Source of the DNA: Cymodocea nodosa
Lineage: Eukaryota; Streptophyta; Magnoliopsida; Alismatales; Cymodoceaceae
NCBI GenBank assembly: GCA_036874045.1
Contig: JAZBRI010000008.1
Coordinates: forward strand, 3,425,001 to 3,489,000
Length of the DNA: 64,000 bases
Reading direction: 5' to 3'
Below are positions 51,501 to 64,000 of the stretch, piece by piece. The notes under the pieces were generated by a model, which was not told the origin of the DNA, did not search any database, and was given only the letters and a program-made list of their open reading frames with translations. The position numbers and the translations under genes are program-made. Positions within the stretch are counted from its first letter, which is position 1; each line of letters begins with the position of its first letter.

Positions 51501-54500
51501 TCCTGGCAAGTCTTTGGTGGCTCTGAATGGTGCTTTACTCAATATTGAGGATGTTGATCTTTACTTGTAATGCATTTTTCTTTTGTCCCACATGTCCTTT
51601 TTTACAGTTTTCATTGGGAAATGGATTTCCATTCTGGTAGTTTTTGTCTTGAGCAGTGGCGGCACCTTTGGTCTTCAATGTACATAGTTATGCTTATAAC
51701 AACAATAACAAATTGAGTCATAATTCCACTATATAGAGTCGATTACATGAGTTCTTTTCTTTCAAATATTTCTATTTATTTTTAAGTCTTTGGTTAAATT
51801 ATATAAATTTAAATCTTTTCTTATAATTCATAAGTAGTTTTACTTCAATGTTTATTTTTTCCTGAATGTATGTAAATTTCTGGAATCTTTCTGACTTGTT
51901 TCTGCACCCCTCACATTAAAGTGTAACTAGGCTAATTTGGATTGTTTTGCAAATAAAGTAATGGAAAGTTTTGTTCTAGTCTTTTACCTTTTAAGTTTCA
52001 CTTGAATCAGGTTTGTGTAGATCACAAAATCATTATAGGAGCTTTATATCACAATCTGGAAACAATCTGCCAACCATAACCCTGTTTGTCACTTATCCTG
52101 ACCCATGAAGAAGCTACAAATTGCTGCCACCAAAACATATACGTGAGCATGCATTCACATGAAACAGGCTTACTATGGTAAACTTCATGGTAGATGATGT
52201 TTCACATCATTCAAAGAAAGTCCTACAGTGTACTTTGGAGAAATAGTGGTATAATAGTACCACTCAATGCATGAGTTTTTGCATGGGAAAAATGGTGTTG
52301 AAACTGGAAAGAATGATTTATTGGTCTGGGATTGGTTTCTTTATCAGTGGGAGATTGTTCCAGAGTTTGGTAGGCCATTATGCCATTCTTTTATCTGATA
52401 GTTCCAGAGTTTGCTAGGCCATTGTGCTATTTTTTTTTATTTGGCCCTGTTTGAGTCCTCTTGTTCTTTCATAGTTTTATTGTGGTTTGATGTTATCTTT
52501 TCCCATGAAGCTAATGATTTTTCCCTGTTTGGAATTTTTGATAGACTGTGATGTAAAACTGTAAATCACATGACATTAAAAAGGTCCTTTTTTTGTATGT
52601 TGTGTGCTTATTTATTGTAATTTTCATTTATCTATCATTTTCAACTGCTTGCATTTTAGGTATATAGATTTTCATATACAGTTTTATTCAAAATTCTTAA
52701 CCTAGTATTTCATTGTTTTAGCTTGATGGATCTTGTGCATGAAGAGTTATCTTTGGCTGATCAGTTTTCAGCATTGAAGGTGATTTCATATGGATTGCTG
52801 CTTTCTATTTTGGTGCTAATTTTGGCAACTGTTGAAGATTGATACTTTTTTTTTCATTTTTAGATTCTTTTTATGAATACCATAGATGTTTTTTCTAACT
52901 GTCTGAAAGTGTTTCAGCTTCCTCAGAGTACAATTCATAAATTGTTAGCAGCACCACCTTCGCCTGAATCTCATGTAATTCGTGTTGATTTTCGATCTTC
53001 ACCTGTTCATTACCTCAATAACTTGGAGAAGGATGCTCTGTATAAGCGTTGGCGGAGCAACATCAATGAGGTGAATCAATTTTGTTATTTTCCATCAGTA
53101 GTCAGTAGTGTGATTCATTTCTACATATAACCAGTTGTCACATTTCTTAATATGTTAAAAATTTGGTAGGTATTGATGCCAGTATTTCCCGGACAGCTTC
53201 ATTATATCCGCAAAAATATGTTCCATGCTGTTTATGTGATTGATCCTGGAACACCTTGTGGAGCAAAGGTAAATTTTAATTAGTTGGTATTCTCTAACTT
53301 CTACTTTATGGTTGTATTAATCTTTGGGATAATTTTATTGAAACGGATTGTTTTGTTTCTGAATCTGTGCAGTCCATCGACACAATATTATCATTGTATG
53401 AAAACAGTGTTCCCATGAGGTTTGGGGTGATCCTTTATTCTTTGAAGCTTATTAAGGACATCGAATATAATGGTGGTGAGCTTCCAATAACTTCTGGAAA
53501 TAAGCAAGTAAATGAAAATACTGAAGATAGCTCTAGTTTGGTAATCCTCCTTATCATTCTTGACCCTACTTTGTTTTTCCACAAGGCTTGACAGTACATA
53601 CATACCGCTCTTACGAACTAAAAATCTAAAATATGTTAAAATTATCAATTATATGCTGGGTGGATTCAACCTTTTTGTCAATCTCACTCTTTATGGTGGC
53701 AGAGGACACATTTATTTGCGCATATTGTTGTATATAATTTTACTTGAGATGCAGATGATTTTTTTTCAGTTTCATGTGAACTTATACCAAAGTTATTAAG
53801 GCAAAGTCAGGGCAGCTTGGTCACCAAGCACCTAGGCATCAACTGGGGAATGGTTATGTGCTGATAAAAAATCAAGAAAAATATATATTCTTGTATTGTT
53901 CTTGTGTTGTAGCTTGCACCAATCTTCTGATAGTGCAAGGAAGGAATAGCTCCAAGAAGATTTCTATGCCTCACACTCCATGAGGATTGAAAGGACCCAA
54001 GCATGATCTTCTGCCAGTAGACCTTGTTTTGTCCCCTATCTTTCATTGTATGCTTTGTATTTGCTTATGTTCATCCTTTTTGGTATTCCACTACTGTAAT
54101 TGCTGGGCTATTTAGCTCTGCTGCTTATTATTCTAGTGCCTCACTGGAAGAATGCTCAAATGTGTTCTAGCAGATATTGCAACCTTGCAGAGGGGCATAA
54201 AGCCAAGTGTTCAACCAATGTTTTATCAGTTGGAAGTCATGCTTCCAGCATCTTTGGTGCTTGCAGAATACTGTTTTGGCCTTTTATAATATGAATTATC
54301 CCGATTTTGTTTTTCTTTGCATCAGTTTTTGACCTTTTCTGTTGATTTTTTATTTCCCTTTATCGTTCATAAGAGTTCTTTTATGACACCAATTAAAGTA
54401 TTTTATCTTTACATTTTTTCTTGTCACTAAAACCAATTTGTTGCCTTTTCAGGTAATTCAACTATTCCTTTATATTGAGGAGAATTATGGTGCTCAGATG

Positions 54501-57500
54501 TCTTTCCAGTTCCTAAGTAATGTATGTGTGCTTTAATATTTTTCAGGAAAATCAATTTACTTGTGTTTTCTATCTTGTCATACTTAGTATTAATTTTACT
54601 CTGATTGTTGGATGCTGAATTTTTATTTTTTCATGTTAATTTTAGGTGCAATTCATCTTTATTTTTTCTATTACTAGTTTCTTTCTACACAAAAAATGCA
54701 TTCCAGCCATACTTCACAGGGCCATACAGTGTTTTCCGTGTATAACTAGACATTGCCTAGGCACCTTGTGTTAATAATATATTTTTTTCAGAGCATATAT
54801 GTATGTAATTATATATTTTTAGGATAACATTTATATCAAAAATAAACTATAAGTAGGCTTAAGAAGTTTAAGGGTTTGTGCACTTAGATTTTGAATTTTA
54901 TAGAATTTGACAGAAAGAATTCAAAATTCAAAAATTTGTGCATATTCAGAAATTTGATGGAAATTAAAATTTAGGTGTTTATGTACATGACAGAATTGAA
55001 TGGAATTGAACAGAATTGATTTTTAATGAAGTTAAGTAACAAATTAAGGTAATTAGTAAAAATATAATTAATCAAGGAATTAATTACTTATGTTAATAAA
55101 TTAACATATTATTAAATTAAATCTTTATATATCATTTATCAATTAATTAAGTATATCATTATTTTATTTAGATCATCCTTGTATTCTATATAAAATTAAA
55201 TAAAAAATACAGAAATTCACATATCTTAGTTATATTACATATTTAAAATAACAAAAGGTAAATTATATTATTAAATTCTATATTCTATTTGAAGGTACAA
55301 AAAAAAGGTATATTATGATAAATATGCTCATTATGAAGTTTGTAATACTCTCATTCACGATCATTCTACATTGCATTCATGATATTTTCATGAAATTTAT
55401 CTGTAATTTCTTTCTTTTGCTTTTGTGTGTTGTTCCTAATAGTATTAACTATTTTATATTATCTTACATTTGTAGAGTCTTGAATTTGTACATCATGTTC
55501 ATCTTCTTGTAGTTCATTTTCAAGATTTTAACATAAGTTTGTTCTATTTGCTTTACAAATGAAGTTGTGAACTAAAAAACATGCTAACACTATTTTTTCT
55601 TGAGTTGTGAAAGGGAATGACATATATCCTCGTAATATTGTAAAACCATGTTTGACTATTTTAAATGTACATTCAATTACTGTCCTCAACTGCGAATGTC
55701 TATAGTTGGAGTTTTCCACTGCATTAGTTGGCTGTTGATTTTCTTTATATTCTGATAAGTGATATCGAACACCTCAAAATGAACATATAAACTCAAGCTT
55801 ATTTAGAAATCCAACATCAACTAAGTAAAATTTACCTGCATGTATTTGAATATCCTTTGAAATAAGTTCAATTTTGATTGATAAGTGAAATAAAGGTAGA
55901 TCATAAGTACTATACCTCGTGACACTTGTAAACCATTGCATTGACTTATCGTATTTTAAAGGAGTTGAGCATCAGCAGTTGAACCTTTTCACCCACTAAG
56001 AACATAGGTAAATTCCATATCAAAATCAAAGATTTTTACTTGTAGAAGTTGACAACGCAAAAGTTTGCAGAAGTCATTGAAGTCATGAGAAAAAGTCACG
56101 AAAGTCGTTAAAGGTGAAGCAATGGCAAGCGGACAACGAGTAGACTTTTGCCAAGAGCTTCGAGCATGGTAAATTGTTGGGAGATGTAGACTGGTGAACA
56201 ATGGTAAGCGGATGAGCAGATTGGCAAACGCTCTTTGAGCACGGTGGATTGGCAAGGCAACCATAGGTGATTTGGCTTGTGAGCATGATGGATTGTTGGG
56301 AGAGGCAGATTGTTTGGAAGCTTGTGGTAGTCAAAGGCATAACAATGGTGAGTAGACTGGCAAATGAGCTTTGAGCACGACGGACTAGCAAGGCAAGTGC
56401 AAGCAGATTGGTGAATGAGCTACAACCATGACAAACTCTTAGGAGAGGCAGACTGTTTGGAAGCTTGTGATAGTTGAAGGCACAACAATGGTAAGCGAAT
56501 TGGTGAATGAGCTTCGAGCACGACGGACTAGCAAGGCAAGCCTAGGTGGATTGACAAATGAGCTGCGACCATAGTGGATTGTTGGGAGAGGTAGATGAGC
56601 ATTAAGTTCGTGAGTGGATGATAGGGGCGTTTTGCAAGGCTTCCATGGGTAGAATTGCATTGGGTTCGTGAGTGGGAGAGAGCGAGAATTGGAAAAATGA
56701 ATTCACACCTTTTGGGTTGGGAATTCATTTTCCCAACTTTTACATGTTTTGGAATTCAATTTCTTTCCAAGGTGCATAAATACCTCATCATTTGGAATTT
56801 GATGGAAAAAATTTTCAATTCCTTCAAATTTCAAGCGCACAAACCCCACCTAAATATAATTATCACATCTAAGAGTCAAAACATAATAATGATTGATGGT
56901 ATTACTCATGAATGATAAAAGTTTAAAGATAGGGAACATCATGACATGCAGATGTAAAGTTCTACAAAAATTAAACACACCTAGCAATGAAAAATTCATT
57001 AAGACAAACACTATAAACAAATTCACTAATCCTTCATTTGTTATCATCATCCTCCATTATACTATCACACTCATTAAATTCAAGATACTCATCTTCCCCA
57101 TTTTCCTTGTCTATGATTCTTCTTCTTATGGTTGGACAACAGGTTTTTTTGCCTTTTCTTCTACAAGTGACAAGAATACCTCCATGCCCACATCCACAAG
57201 ATACTCCACCCCCATGGTCACATGCTTGAGAACTTTGAGTTGGAGTTGTACTTGCTCTTTTTGGACAAGGACAAGAAAAAGACTTTGATGCTCATTGTTT
57301 CACCAACTCCTGCCCAAGTAAACCCCTCCTCTCTATAAATGAATTCATTACGATCTCCTGGTTTTCTCATTAACTATTTGGAACCATAATTCAACTCATC
57401 AACATGAATGGGTTCAAAATCTTCATTGTTGTTTCTCAACTTCCTCTCTTGAAATCTTTCATAGAGGGTCTTATTGTACTTAATGAATATGAGCTTTAAT

Positions 57501-60500
57501 AATCTTTTGTGGTCCAAATTTGATATTCTTTTACTTTGAATCCATTAAAATTTAGAAAATAAACAAGTGTTAAAATATACTAATTATTATAAATTGTAAT
57601 ATACTAAAACATTGTAATCAATCTTTAATCCTTGCAATCTCAAAGGTGCTCTAGTTCCTCTTACAATTAGAGGAGCCAGAGGAGAGGTCACTGAAAGGGG
57701 CCATCGAGGAGAGCTTGTTGAAGTTGTAGGTGAGGCTATCAAATACTGCAAAAGATGGTGGCCAGTGATTTCTATTTTCTAGGGTTTTCTTTGTATTTTT
57801 TTTTAAGATTCTTGCAGGAGAGGTCACTTTTATTTCTAAATAACCAAGTAGTTTGAGGTCTTTTTCTACTTTTTGTTTCTTCTACATTAATTAATTCTCC
57901 TTTTCTAATTGGTATATCCTTTGGTCTCTTAAGAGTATTACCAAATCACTTAAGTCGATTTTCCTTTTATCTTATTTTCTATTGGTGCAACCAAGGTTTC
58001 AAAAATTGATTTGGATCGGTGATTTTTCGATATCACTTAGGATTGATTGATCATTTATCTAAGATCATGATTTTGATGAATTTTTTGAATGGTGGAAAGC
58101 CAGATTGGTCAATCTGGTGGAGGGTTCTTTGTTAAAGCCTCTACTAAAGGTTTTTCTATTGAAGCCTCCTTTCCTCTTTGCCAAACTACCATCATTGCAA
58201 CCTATTAGGGTTTTTGGGTGGGAAGAGGATGAATGAAGGAGAGGAGGGGGTGAAACACGTGAAAAAGGTAAAGAAAGAGAGAGAGAGAGAGAAGAAATAC
58301 ATGAAAAAAGGGAGAGAGAAAGAAAAAAATAAAAACAAAGTGAAGGGAAGAGAGAAGAAAAAAAAACATAAAAATTGTATTTAAAAAAATTGGTGGAAAT
58401 ATTAAAAAATCAAAAAATTACCAATTTTTTATTTTTTTAAAAAATTATGTTAGCTTATGAATAACATCCCTCTTTTGTCTATTGCATTCTCAGAAACTTT
58501 ATTTTTTATTTTTTCAATTAATTCATATAAGATTTTTTTAAAAGATATTAACTACATTATAGGAATAAAAATTTATAATTTACTCTAAAATCTTATAATC
58601 GATAAAATTTTTAATGATGGAGATTATGGAAATTCTCTCACACTATGCATAATCTTATTAATTTGTATTCTATGTATTAATTATAACTTGATACATAATC
58701 TACTAAAATGTAACTTGATAAATATTGAACTACAACTTGGATTCTATTGAAATATAATTTAATATATATTGAAATGTAACTTGGTTTCTATTGAAATATA
58801 TTCTAAAATATATTAAAATGTAACTTGGATTTTATTAAAATGTAAATTGATATATATTGAAATATAACCTAAATTTTAAATCATTTGTCATTATGAGTTT
58901 TTTTGGTTATTTGGACATGATTTAAGATTTTTCTCATGTATGTGTTTATTATATTCTATCTAATTGATATTTTATGTATGATAATGCCTAGAAAATTTAT
59001 TTAGGTATTTTATATGTTTATCATAGCTTGCTTTGTCTTATCATTGACTTTTAATTTGAAATTTGGAGTTTTTTGGTCATTTTTACAAAAGTATTGTGTT
59101 TTCACTATTATGATTCTTGATTTTCAATATGTTTCCTTTTTCTAGATGACCGATACAATACCGATATTTGAGACTTTATGTGCAACTCTTATTTTGTTTC
59201 TAATAAAATTATTTTTACTTATCTCTCATGCTATTACTACTCATCTATTTAAGCATTTGCATGTCGATAGTACTAACTTTTTGTACATGATTATGCTTTA
59301 CAATCTAGTATTCTAAATTATAAAGTATAGCCACGAGAATGATGGTTTTATAGAATTTTCCTTATAATATTAATTTTAAGGGTATTCTCTTATCATTTAA
59401 TAATCCAGAAATATTTTTTCATTTCATTTATCCTACTTTAATCTTATGGATAACATCTTCTATAAATTTTCAATTTCTACTTGTTATAGATTCAACATCC
59501 AAGTATTTAAAAGTCTTTTATAAATCTCATGACCATATAAATATATATCTTCATCATTATTCATGTTTTTATTGTATCTATACCTTGTATATTTAGTTCT
59601 GACCTACTAAATTTAAATTGTTTTGAACTCTAACGTATCTTTTTATAATTTTAATTTGGAACTAATTTCTATTTTATTCTCACTAACTAAATTAATGTCA
59701 TCATCAAAGAGTATACATCAAGTTATTTCTTTTTGAATTTCCTTAGTTATTTCAACCATAATTAAGATAAATAGGTATGGACTTAGAGAGGACTTTGTGT
59801 AAACGTCTTTAATAAATGAATAACACAACATCAAAAATTCAAAACATTAAATAAATGTGATACCATACATTATAAAAGTGATCAGAATAGTATGTTGGAG
59901 TGGATGACATTGGAGAAAGAGGAGGCTGCGCTAGAGAGTAGAGAGGACTGTTGAACTTGAGAGGTTGTAAGATCGATCAGAAAAGTCATCAGTGTCTTGG
60001 AAATCATGGGATGAGGCTGCTGGAGGTCTGGAGTTTGCCAAAGGAAGCTGTCAAAGGTTTGGAATTCACTCTAGGAGACCACCGAATATCTGAACATCAC
60101 CATGGACCCATCTCTCATAAAAATATCACTGAGGACCTCCCCGAAGGAAGGGGCTGACAAATGTAGAAGTTGGTGGAATGGGAAGGAATTTCTAATTTCC
60201 CTTAAAACAGTGAATCTCTTCAAGGAACCATAACTGGATGTCTAAATGCTCAGATATCTTAAAACACCTAACTGCCTAGGTGGATACCTCCATTATAGCA
60301 TTTATAGATAGGTGGCTTCTTCTACCTCTCATCTAATAGTTAAGATAATTTCTACTTTTATCTAATAGTCTAAATATCTTCATTGTATTGGCACTAAATT
60401 CCACTTGCGTAGACACATTCTCCACAATGGCTAACCCTTTGCAGTAATTGTATTTTTTTTGTGGAAACAATCATCACAAATTTTGTGTTTTCAAAGTTCC

Positions 60501-63500
60501 AAAAACACTTTCACTGTCACAACTCCTCTCCTACTCCCATCCTGCTCTTGCCACCATAATCATTGAGTTGAAGGGCAACATTCAAAGCTGGAAGAGTTAT
60601 TCACCCTCACCATGTTCCACTACACTAGTGCACATCTTTCCCTGAAGAACCCTGGATCAGCTTGTCTATACAATCCATTGTTTATTGTGCTGCCGTCACT
60701 GAGGATCCACCCTCTCACATTCTGCACATTTCTCCAGTTGAACACATGCACAGGGGAGTGGTGTGAGTGTCTCCACGACAGGATTCTCACGAAGCTTTCC
60801 CAGGTCGTGACCTCCAGGAATTGCAGTGAGCTGCTTCCAAGCTCAACAAGGACTTACGACACTGAGAAGCTTATCAGAACATGGGTCACTTAGTGAAACC
60901 TCACAGGCTAGTGCCATGAAGTTCATCCATCAGATTTTGGTCCTTGTGCAAGCTTTTGGATGAACTTCCCTAAAGCTAGTTCACAACTTAAACCATTATG
61001 TTATGCAGAAGATTTTAAATGGAAGGATTACTGCCCCATGGTCGTCTGGCATCCTGCAAATATTCCAGGTTCCCTGTAACTGTATAATTTCTCATCTTGG
61101 TTATTTGTTCACGGCCAAGCTTGCCAATAAACTAGGTTGGTCATTCCATTTAGCAATATTTTCTAATCATGCATGCTTATGATCAATGAGACTTATAAGT
61201 CAAGTCAAATCCTGAGAAGTCTTTCAAAAGATGATAGATTCTGTGATATCAAGCTTTTTGGGTCATATAACAACTTCCACTGAATGATGCAGAAAAATGT
61301 ACACATTCTCCTATATTGCAGAATTTTATTCAAAAGCCAAGTTTGGAGTGTCGTGTTCGAATTTTTTTTTTTAACTTGATAAATTATGACTGTTGGTATT
61401 ACAATGTTTCGAGATGAAGAAGCTAATTGTAATGATGTTAGAGAATAATTCTATATTATATTTTACATGACAATTATTTATATCTTTCAATCTCATTTAC
61501 AGTCAACCACCTGTGCAACACATAGGTTACAAGCTAGTATCTATGAAATTGGGTCCATGTATTGCTCAATGGATGGAAAATTATATCTAATTAGGTACCG
61601 ACACAAAGTTGAGATTAGAATACCTAAAGTCCTATTTCTTATACTTATGTCATTTATACTTGTACAAGTGTACAACATCCACTGCTCAAAAAAACGTGTA
61701 TGAAATGACATATCTTTGTTTTGAATGATTAGTTATTGATAGTGATTTTTCTCACCATTTGAAATGTCTACCTTTATTTATATATGTTTTACCTTTAGGA
61801 TTCATGTTTATGAAGGGTTGATAAGTTGTTACAGTTGACTATCTAGCATTAACCCTCTTTCTTGGCTTAGATTGTTGTTTTATTTGCACATGTTTTATGC
61901 ACAATCCTTTCCTTCATGGACATAGAATTTTATCCAATTATTCTGTAAATTTACTTGATAATTAATGTGTTAGATGTCAAATTTCAACAGTTAAATAGGT
62001 TATCTGGCCTTTCTGAAGATCTTACGGAGGTCCTTGAAGTGCATCATGTTGAAGAGGCATTTGTTAAAACATTGGTGTAAGCTGTGCTTGCTTTATGTTT
62101 GTACTGTAGTTCTGTAATAATCTACATTGAGATTATCAATTCACATGATGATTCTTTTGTAAAATTACCTTTCATGTCCTCTGGTTTAACTTGCCCATAA
62201 TGTTTTTCCTTTGACTGATTGAGAATGTTTGCAGGTCAACGGCAAAAATTCTACCACAGGAAATATTGCTTCAACTTCAAAAAGATTTAAGATTCAAGTA
62301 TGAGGCAGAGAAAAACACACTTTCTGTCTTTAAGCTCGGCCTGTCTAGTCTTCACTGCTGCCTATTGATGAATGGCCTTGTTACCGATGCCACTGAGGTT
62401 TTTTTTCTTGTGCATCCTTGCATGCAATGTATTTTATGTACTCCCTGTAGAAGGATAAGCTTGCTTACAAGTTAAAATTTCTACATTTGATGCAAAAATT
62501 GCGCAGCTTTTCTATATGAATGTTCAAGGTTCATGTCATGGGAATTGATTTACTACATAGGTTATAGTTTGTAAATGGTTTTATTATAATATTATTCAGG
62601 ATGCCTCTATGGATGCCATTAACGAGGAGCTCCCAAGAATTCAGGAAAAAGTTTATTATGGGGAAATAAATTCAAATACAGATATATTGGAAACATTTCT
62701 TTCTGGTGGCAGTTATAAACGTTATAACCCACAGGTAAACTTAAAACACCTTTCTTTAACAATTTAACTCTCACCTTTTTGTGTGGTTTAATTGGTTATG
62801 AACTGTAGATTGTTGGTGAAGGAAAGGGCAAGAAAAAGTTTATTTCACTGTCTCCATTGGTTATTGGGAAGGAGTCTGTGCTTGGTGATATCACCTATCT
62901 TTATTCTCATGGAGGTAAGCAGTAACAAGATGAGCTGCTGCTCAAAAAAGGTTAAGCTGAACTACAATTAGCTTAGAAGTTTATTCAAGACAGTTGGCAT
63001 CAATGTTTGACTTTTATTTTTTTCATTTTAGCTGGCGATGAGTTAAAGCCAGTGACCCATCTTCTTTTAGTTGATGTCACATCAAGGAAAGGATTGAGCT
63101 TGGTTCGCGAGGGAATACAATATCTTGTTTGTATTGTGCTGTGCATTTAAGTTATATTACATTATTATTATTATTAATTTTGCTACTTATTGGTGCCTTG
63201 TTCTAATGCAGATTAAAGGAACAAAAAGAGCTCGACTTGGTGTTTTATTCAGTCTCAACAGTGATGTTGTGTCACCTGCTTTACTTTTTTCAAATGTTTT
63301 CAATATTACTGCGTCCTCATTCAGGTATGCTTCTGCAATGAAGTATTTTATTTTCCTTTTAAAATTAGTTGCTTCTTTTGCTTGCCTTTTCTCATTTTGG
63401 TCTACTTTATTGCTTTCATGCAGTCACAAAAAAAAAGTTCTGGACTTCTTAGATCAGCTTTGTTCTTTCTATGGGGATAACTTTGTACATATGTCAGCAC

Positions 63501-63634
63501 TGGATGGAGAAAATTATACGTTATTTACAGAAAAAATTGTTGAGCTAGCAGAGACAAATGCATTGCCATCAGAAATCTATAGAGAAACACTGTCCAACTT
63601 AACTGTAAACCAAATTAAGAGCCATTTGGATAAG
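45578..63634 (+). CDS. UGGT: UDP-glucose:glycoprotein glucosyltransferase, N-terminal 931 codons (gene continues right)
   Basis: ER-lumen folding sensor that re-glucosylates misfolded N-glycoproteins for the calnexin/calreticulin cycle (EBS1 in Arabidopsis). The start ATG at 45578 is followed by a signal peptide (hydrophobic ~11-28, likely cleavage after VSA) and [20 protein letters not shown]. Twenty exons: 45578-45744, 46145-46585, 46696-46852, 48158-48329, 48435-48508, 48613-48709, 48777-48889, 51451-51566, 52722-52779, 52918-53070, 53170-53268, 53373-53540, 54453-54521, 61991-62076, 62235-62397, 62600-62734, 62809-62914, 63032-63126, 63212-63324, 63424-63634. All phases join (2,793 nt). 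Conserved blocks include [56 protein letters not shown] and RFGVILYS, all in the thioredoxin-like folding-sensor region. The GT24 catalytic domain is beyond the window. No stop or frameshift is seen. Confidence 0.95.
46853..48157 (+). other. UGGT intron 3
   Basis: 1.3-kb AT-rich intron. I see no gene or transposon terminus in it. The donor is GTCTGA, a weak GT donor. Confidence 0.5.
49300..49765. repeat. Degenerate tandem repeat in UGGT intron 7
   Basis: Units of roughly 45 bp with the core TTTTATATTAATGCCTAGGA ... TTTTCTAGAC recur at about 49303-49450 and again at 49650-49760. The intron (48890-51450) is 2.6 kb; its second half (50050-50760) is richer in G+C but has no recognisable product. 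Confidence 0.6.
50074..50107. repeat. Perfect 11-bp inverted repeat in UGGT intron 7
   Basis: ACCAAGAGATG and CATCTCTTGGT are separated by 12 nt. It marks the left edge of the G+C-richer segment. No matching terminus was found on the right, so its origin is unclear. Confidence 0.6.
51690..51835. mobile_element. Probable RTE-type LINE 3' end fragment in UGGT intron 8
   Basis: The string AACAACAATAACAAATTGAG followed by TCCACTATATAGAGTCGATT and ACATGAGTTC resembles the conserved 3' end of plant RTE LINEs (CAA-rich tail, then a ...CCCAC...GGGTCGGCTACATG... block). Only the terminal ~100-150 bp is present and it is degenerate. Confidence 0.45.
52353..52445. repeat. Two-copy short direct repeat in UGGT intron 8
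   Basis: GTTCCAGAGTTTGGTAGGCC at about 52358 recurs about 44 bp later as GTTCCAGAGTTTGCTAGGCC, followed by similar CATT-TGCCATT/CATTGTGCTATT sequence. Confidence 0.6.
55528..55850 (-). pseudogene. Harbinger transposase (DDE_4-type) C-terminal fragment
   Basis: The reverse strand reads [12 protein letters not shown], then a GVRYHLSEY block and [19 protein letters not shown] ... [11 protein letters not shown], the C-terminal nuclease signature of plant PIF/Harbinger transposases. A TGA codon just before GVRYHL (where relatives have Arg) breaks it, and the N-terminal half is missing. Confidence 0.75.
56150..56610. repeat. Minisatellite of about 150-160 bp units inside the Harbinger element
   Basis: Three diverged direct repeats share the words TTGTTGGGAGAGGCAGA, AGCTTGTG(A/G)TAGT, ACAATGGTAAGC and GAGCACGACGGACTAGCAAG. 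They fill the space where an autonomous element would carry its Myb-like gene or the transposase N terminus. Confidence 0.65.
56854..59200. other. Middle of UGGT intron 13, no gene
   Basis: AT-rich sequence with a purine-rich Lys/Glu-coding low-complexity tract at about 58200-58380. Between 58690 and 58870 a unit of about 38 bp (ATTGAAATGTAACTTGGATT type) repeats four or five times. A forward frame at 56893-57288 is open but unlike any family I know. Confidence 0.5.
59210..59800 (-). mobile_element. Decayed RTE-type LINE reverse transcriptase fragment
   Basis: The reverse strand can be read, with several stops, as [20 protein letters not shown] ... [15 protein letters not shown], then IKVG...KNISGLL...RIPLKL and [14 protein letters not shown]. 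This order matches the YADD-box region and thumb of plant RTE LINEs. The catalytic FADD appears as FDDD. The fragment is truncated at both ends and is not functional. Confidence 0.65.
59801..61990. other. Right part of UGGT intron 13, no gene
   Basis: Mixed-composition sequence with open frames at 60448-60645 and 60612-60893 that have no recognisable motif. The segment 59880-61000 is less AT-rich than the flanks and may be an old retroelement piece, but no terminus or domain could be found. Confidence 0.4.
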
Positions 63635-64000
63635 GTATTAATTTTGATCTTTTTTATGCTCATTTATGCAACACCCCTTATGTTTGTGTAGTGGGTGCAT
63701 TTATGCACAGACCGAATTGCACAGATTTGCAGGATTTACATGAGCTATTTGCATTGGATGAATCATGGTTCATGTATCTTTTTTTAATTTTAAAATAGGA
63801 ACCACTTTTGTTTTACATGGTTTCTTGTTTGTCTTTTTTTCACAATGTTTGTGATTTGATCCATCAATAGACTTGATTTAGGGGAATCTTAATGTATCCT
63901 CTCTTTTACATGCATGCATGCATGTTATGGAGAGAGTACATTAAGATTATAATATCATACATACATGTGGCAACACACTTGTACATAATATTGTAATGTA

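Larger units (their letters stand above)
54872..56850 (-). mobile_element. PIF/Harbinger DNA transposon derivative, 1.98 kb, in UGGT intron 13
   Basis: The left end GGGTTTGTGCACTT is matched by an inverted right end (reverse complement GGTGGGGTTTGTGCGCTT). Both sides are flanked by TAA (54869-54871 and 56851-56853), the 3-bp target duplication typical of the superfamily. A broken transposase fragment lies inside on the reverse strand, and the rest is occupied by a local minisatellite, so it is a deletion derivative that could move only with a transposase supplied elsewhere. Confidence 0.75.

Noticed and set aside
56893..57288. 131-codon forward frame in UGGT intron 13
   Set aside because: No recognisable domain, Ser/Thr-rich shadow character, and no conserved neighbours; possibly an old transposon piece.
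58178..58384. Lys/Glu-rich 68-codon frame
   Set aside because: Product of a purine-rich low-complexity tract rather than a gene.
60448..60893. Two overlapping open frames in UGGT intron 13
   Set aside because: No motif, signal or homologous family that I can recognise.

Overview
This is nuclear DNA of a flowering plant. It holds long AT-rich introns with GT-AG borders, a class XI myosin, an ER glycoprotein-folding glucosyltransferase, and nested plant retrotransposons (Athila-type Ty3/Gypsy, a SIRE-like Copia solo LTR, PIF/Harbinger, RTE-type LINE pieces). GC-rich 5' coding ends (2.6-4.4 kb and the exon at 45.6 kb) beside AT-rich later exons hint at a monocot, but that is inference.

Layout. 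0-0.7 kb: a reverse-strand first exon resembling the plant GET2/CAML-like receptor of the tail-anchored protein pathway; the rest lies off the left edge. 2.6-4.4 kb: an intronless, acidic, plant-specific protein of unknown function. 5.7-10.5 kb: a tail-only ('headless') myosin XI gene with an open reading frame across 14 spliced exons but no motor exons. 12.1-25.2 kb: directly downstream, same strand, a complete class XI myosin that I reconstruct as 39 coding exons and 1,496 residues, with two apparent GC-AG introns and a solo LTR with a perfect 5-bp target duplication in intron 1.

25.2-45.6 kb is repeat-dominated. An Athila-like element on the reverse strand carries a gag-pol of about 4.7 kb that stays in one frame but has about ten stop codons. 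Three LTR copies are present; the two outer ones resemble each other more than the middle one, which points to one element nested in another followed by recombination.

45.6 kb to the right edge: the first 20 exons (931 codons) of UDP-glucose:glycoprotein glucosyltransferase (UGGT). Its 7.5-kb intron 13 contains a complete-looking 1.98-kb PIF/Harbinger derivative (TAA target duplication, broken transposase) and a decayed RTE LINE. The catalytic GT24 domain lies beyond the window.

The host genes are functionally unrelated (tail-anchored insertion, actin-based transport, ER quality control). The one clear local relationship is the headless/full-length myosin tandem. Exon borders were read by eye from splice consensus, reading phase and family conservation; exon-length sums were checked to be divisible by three.
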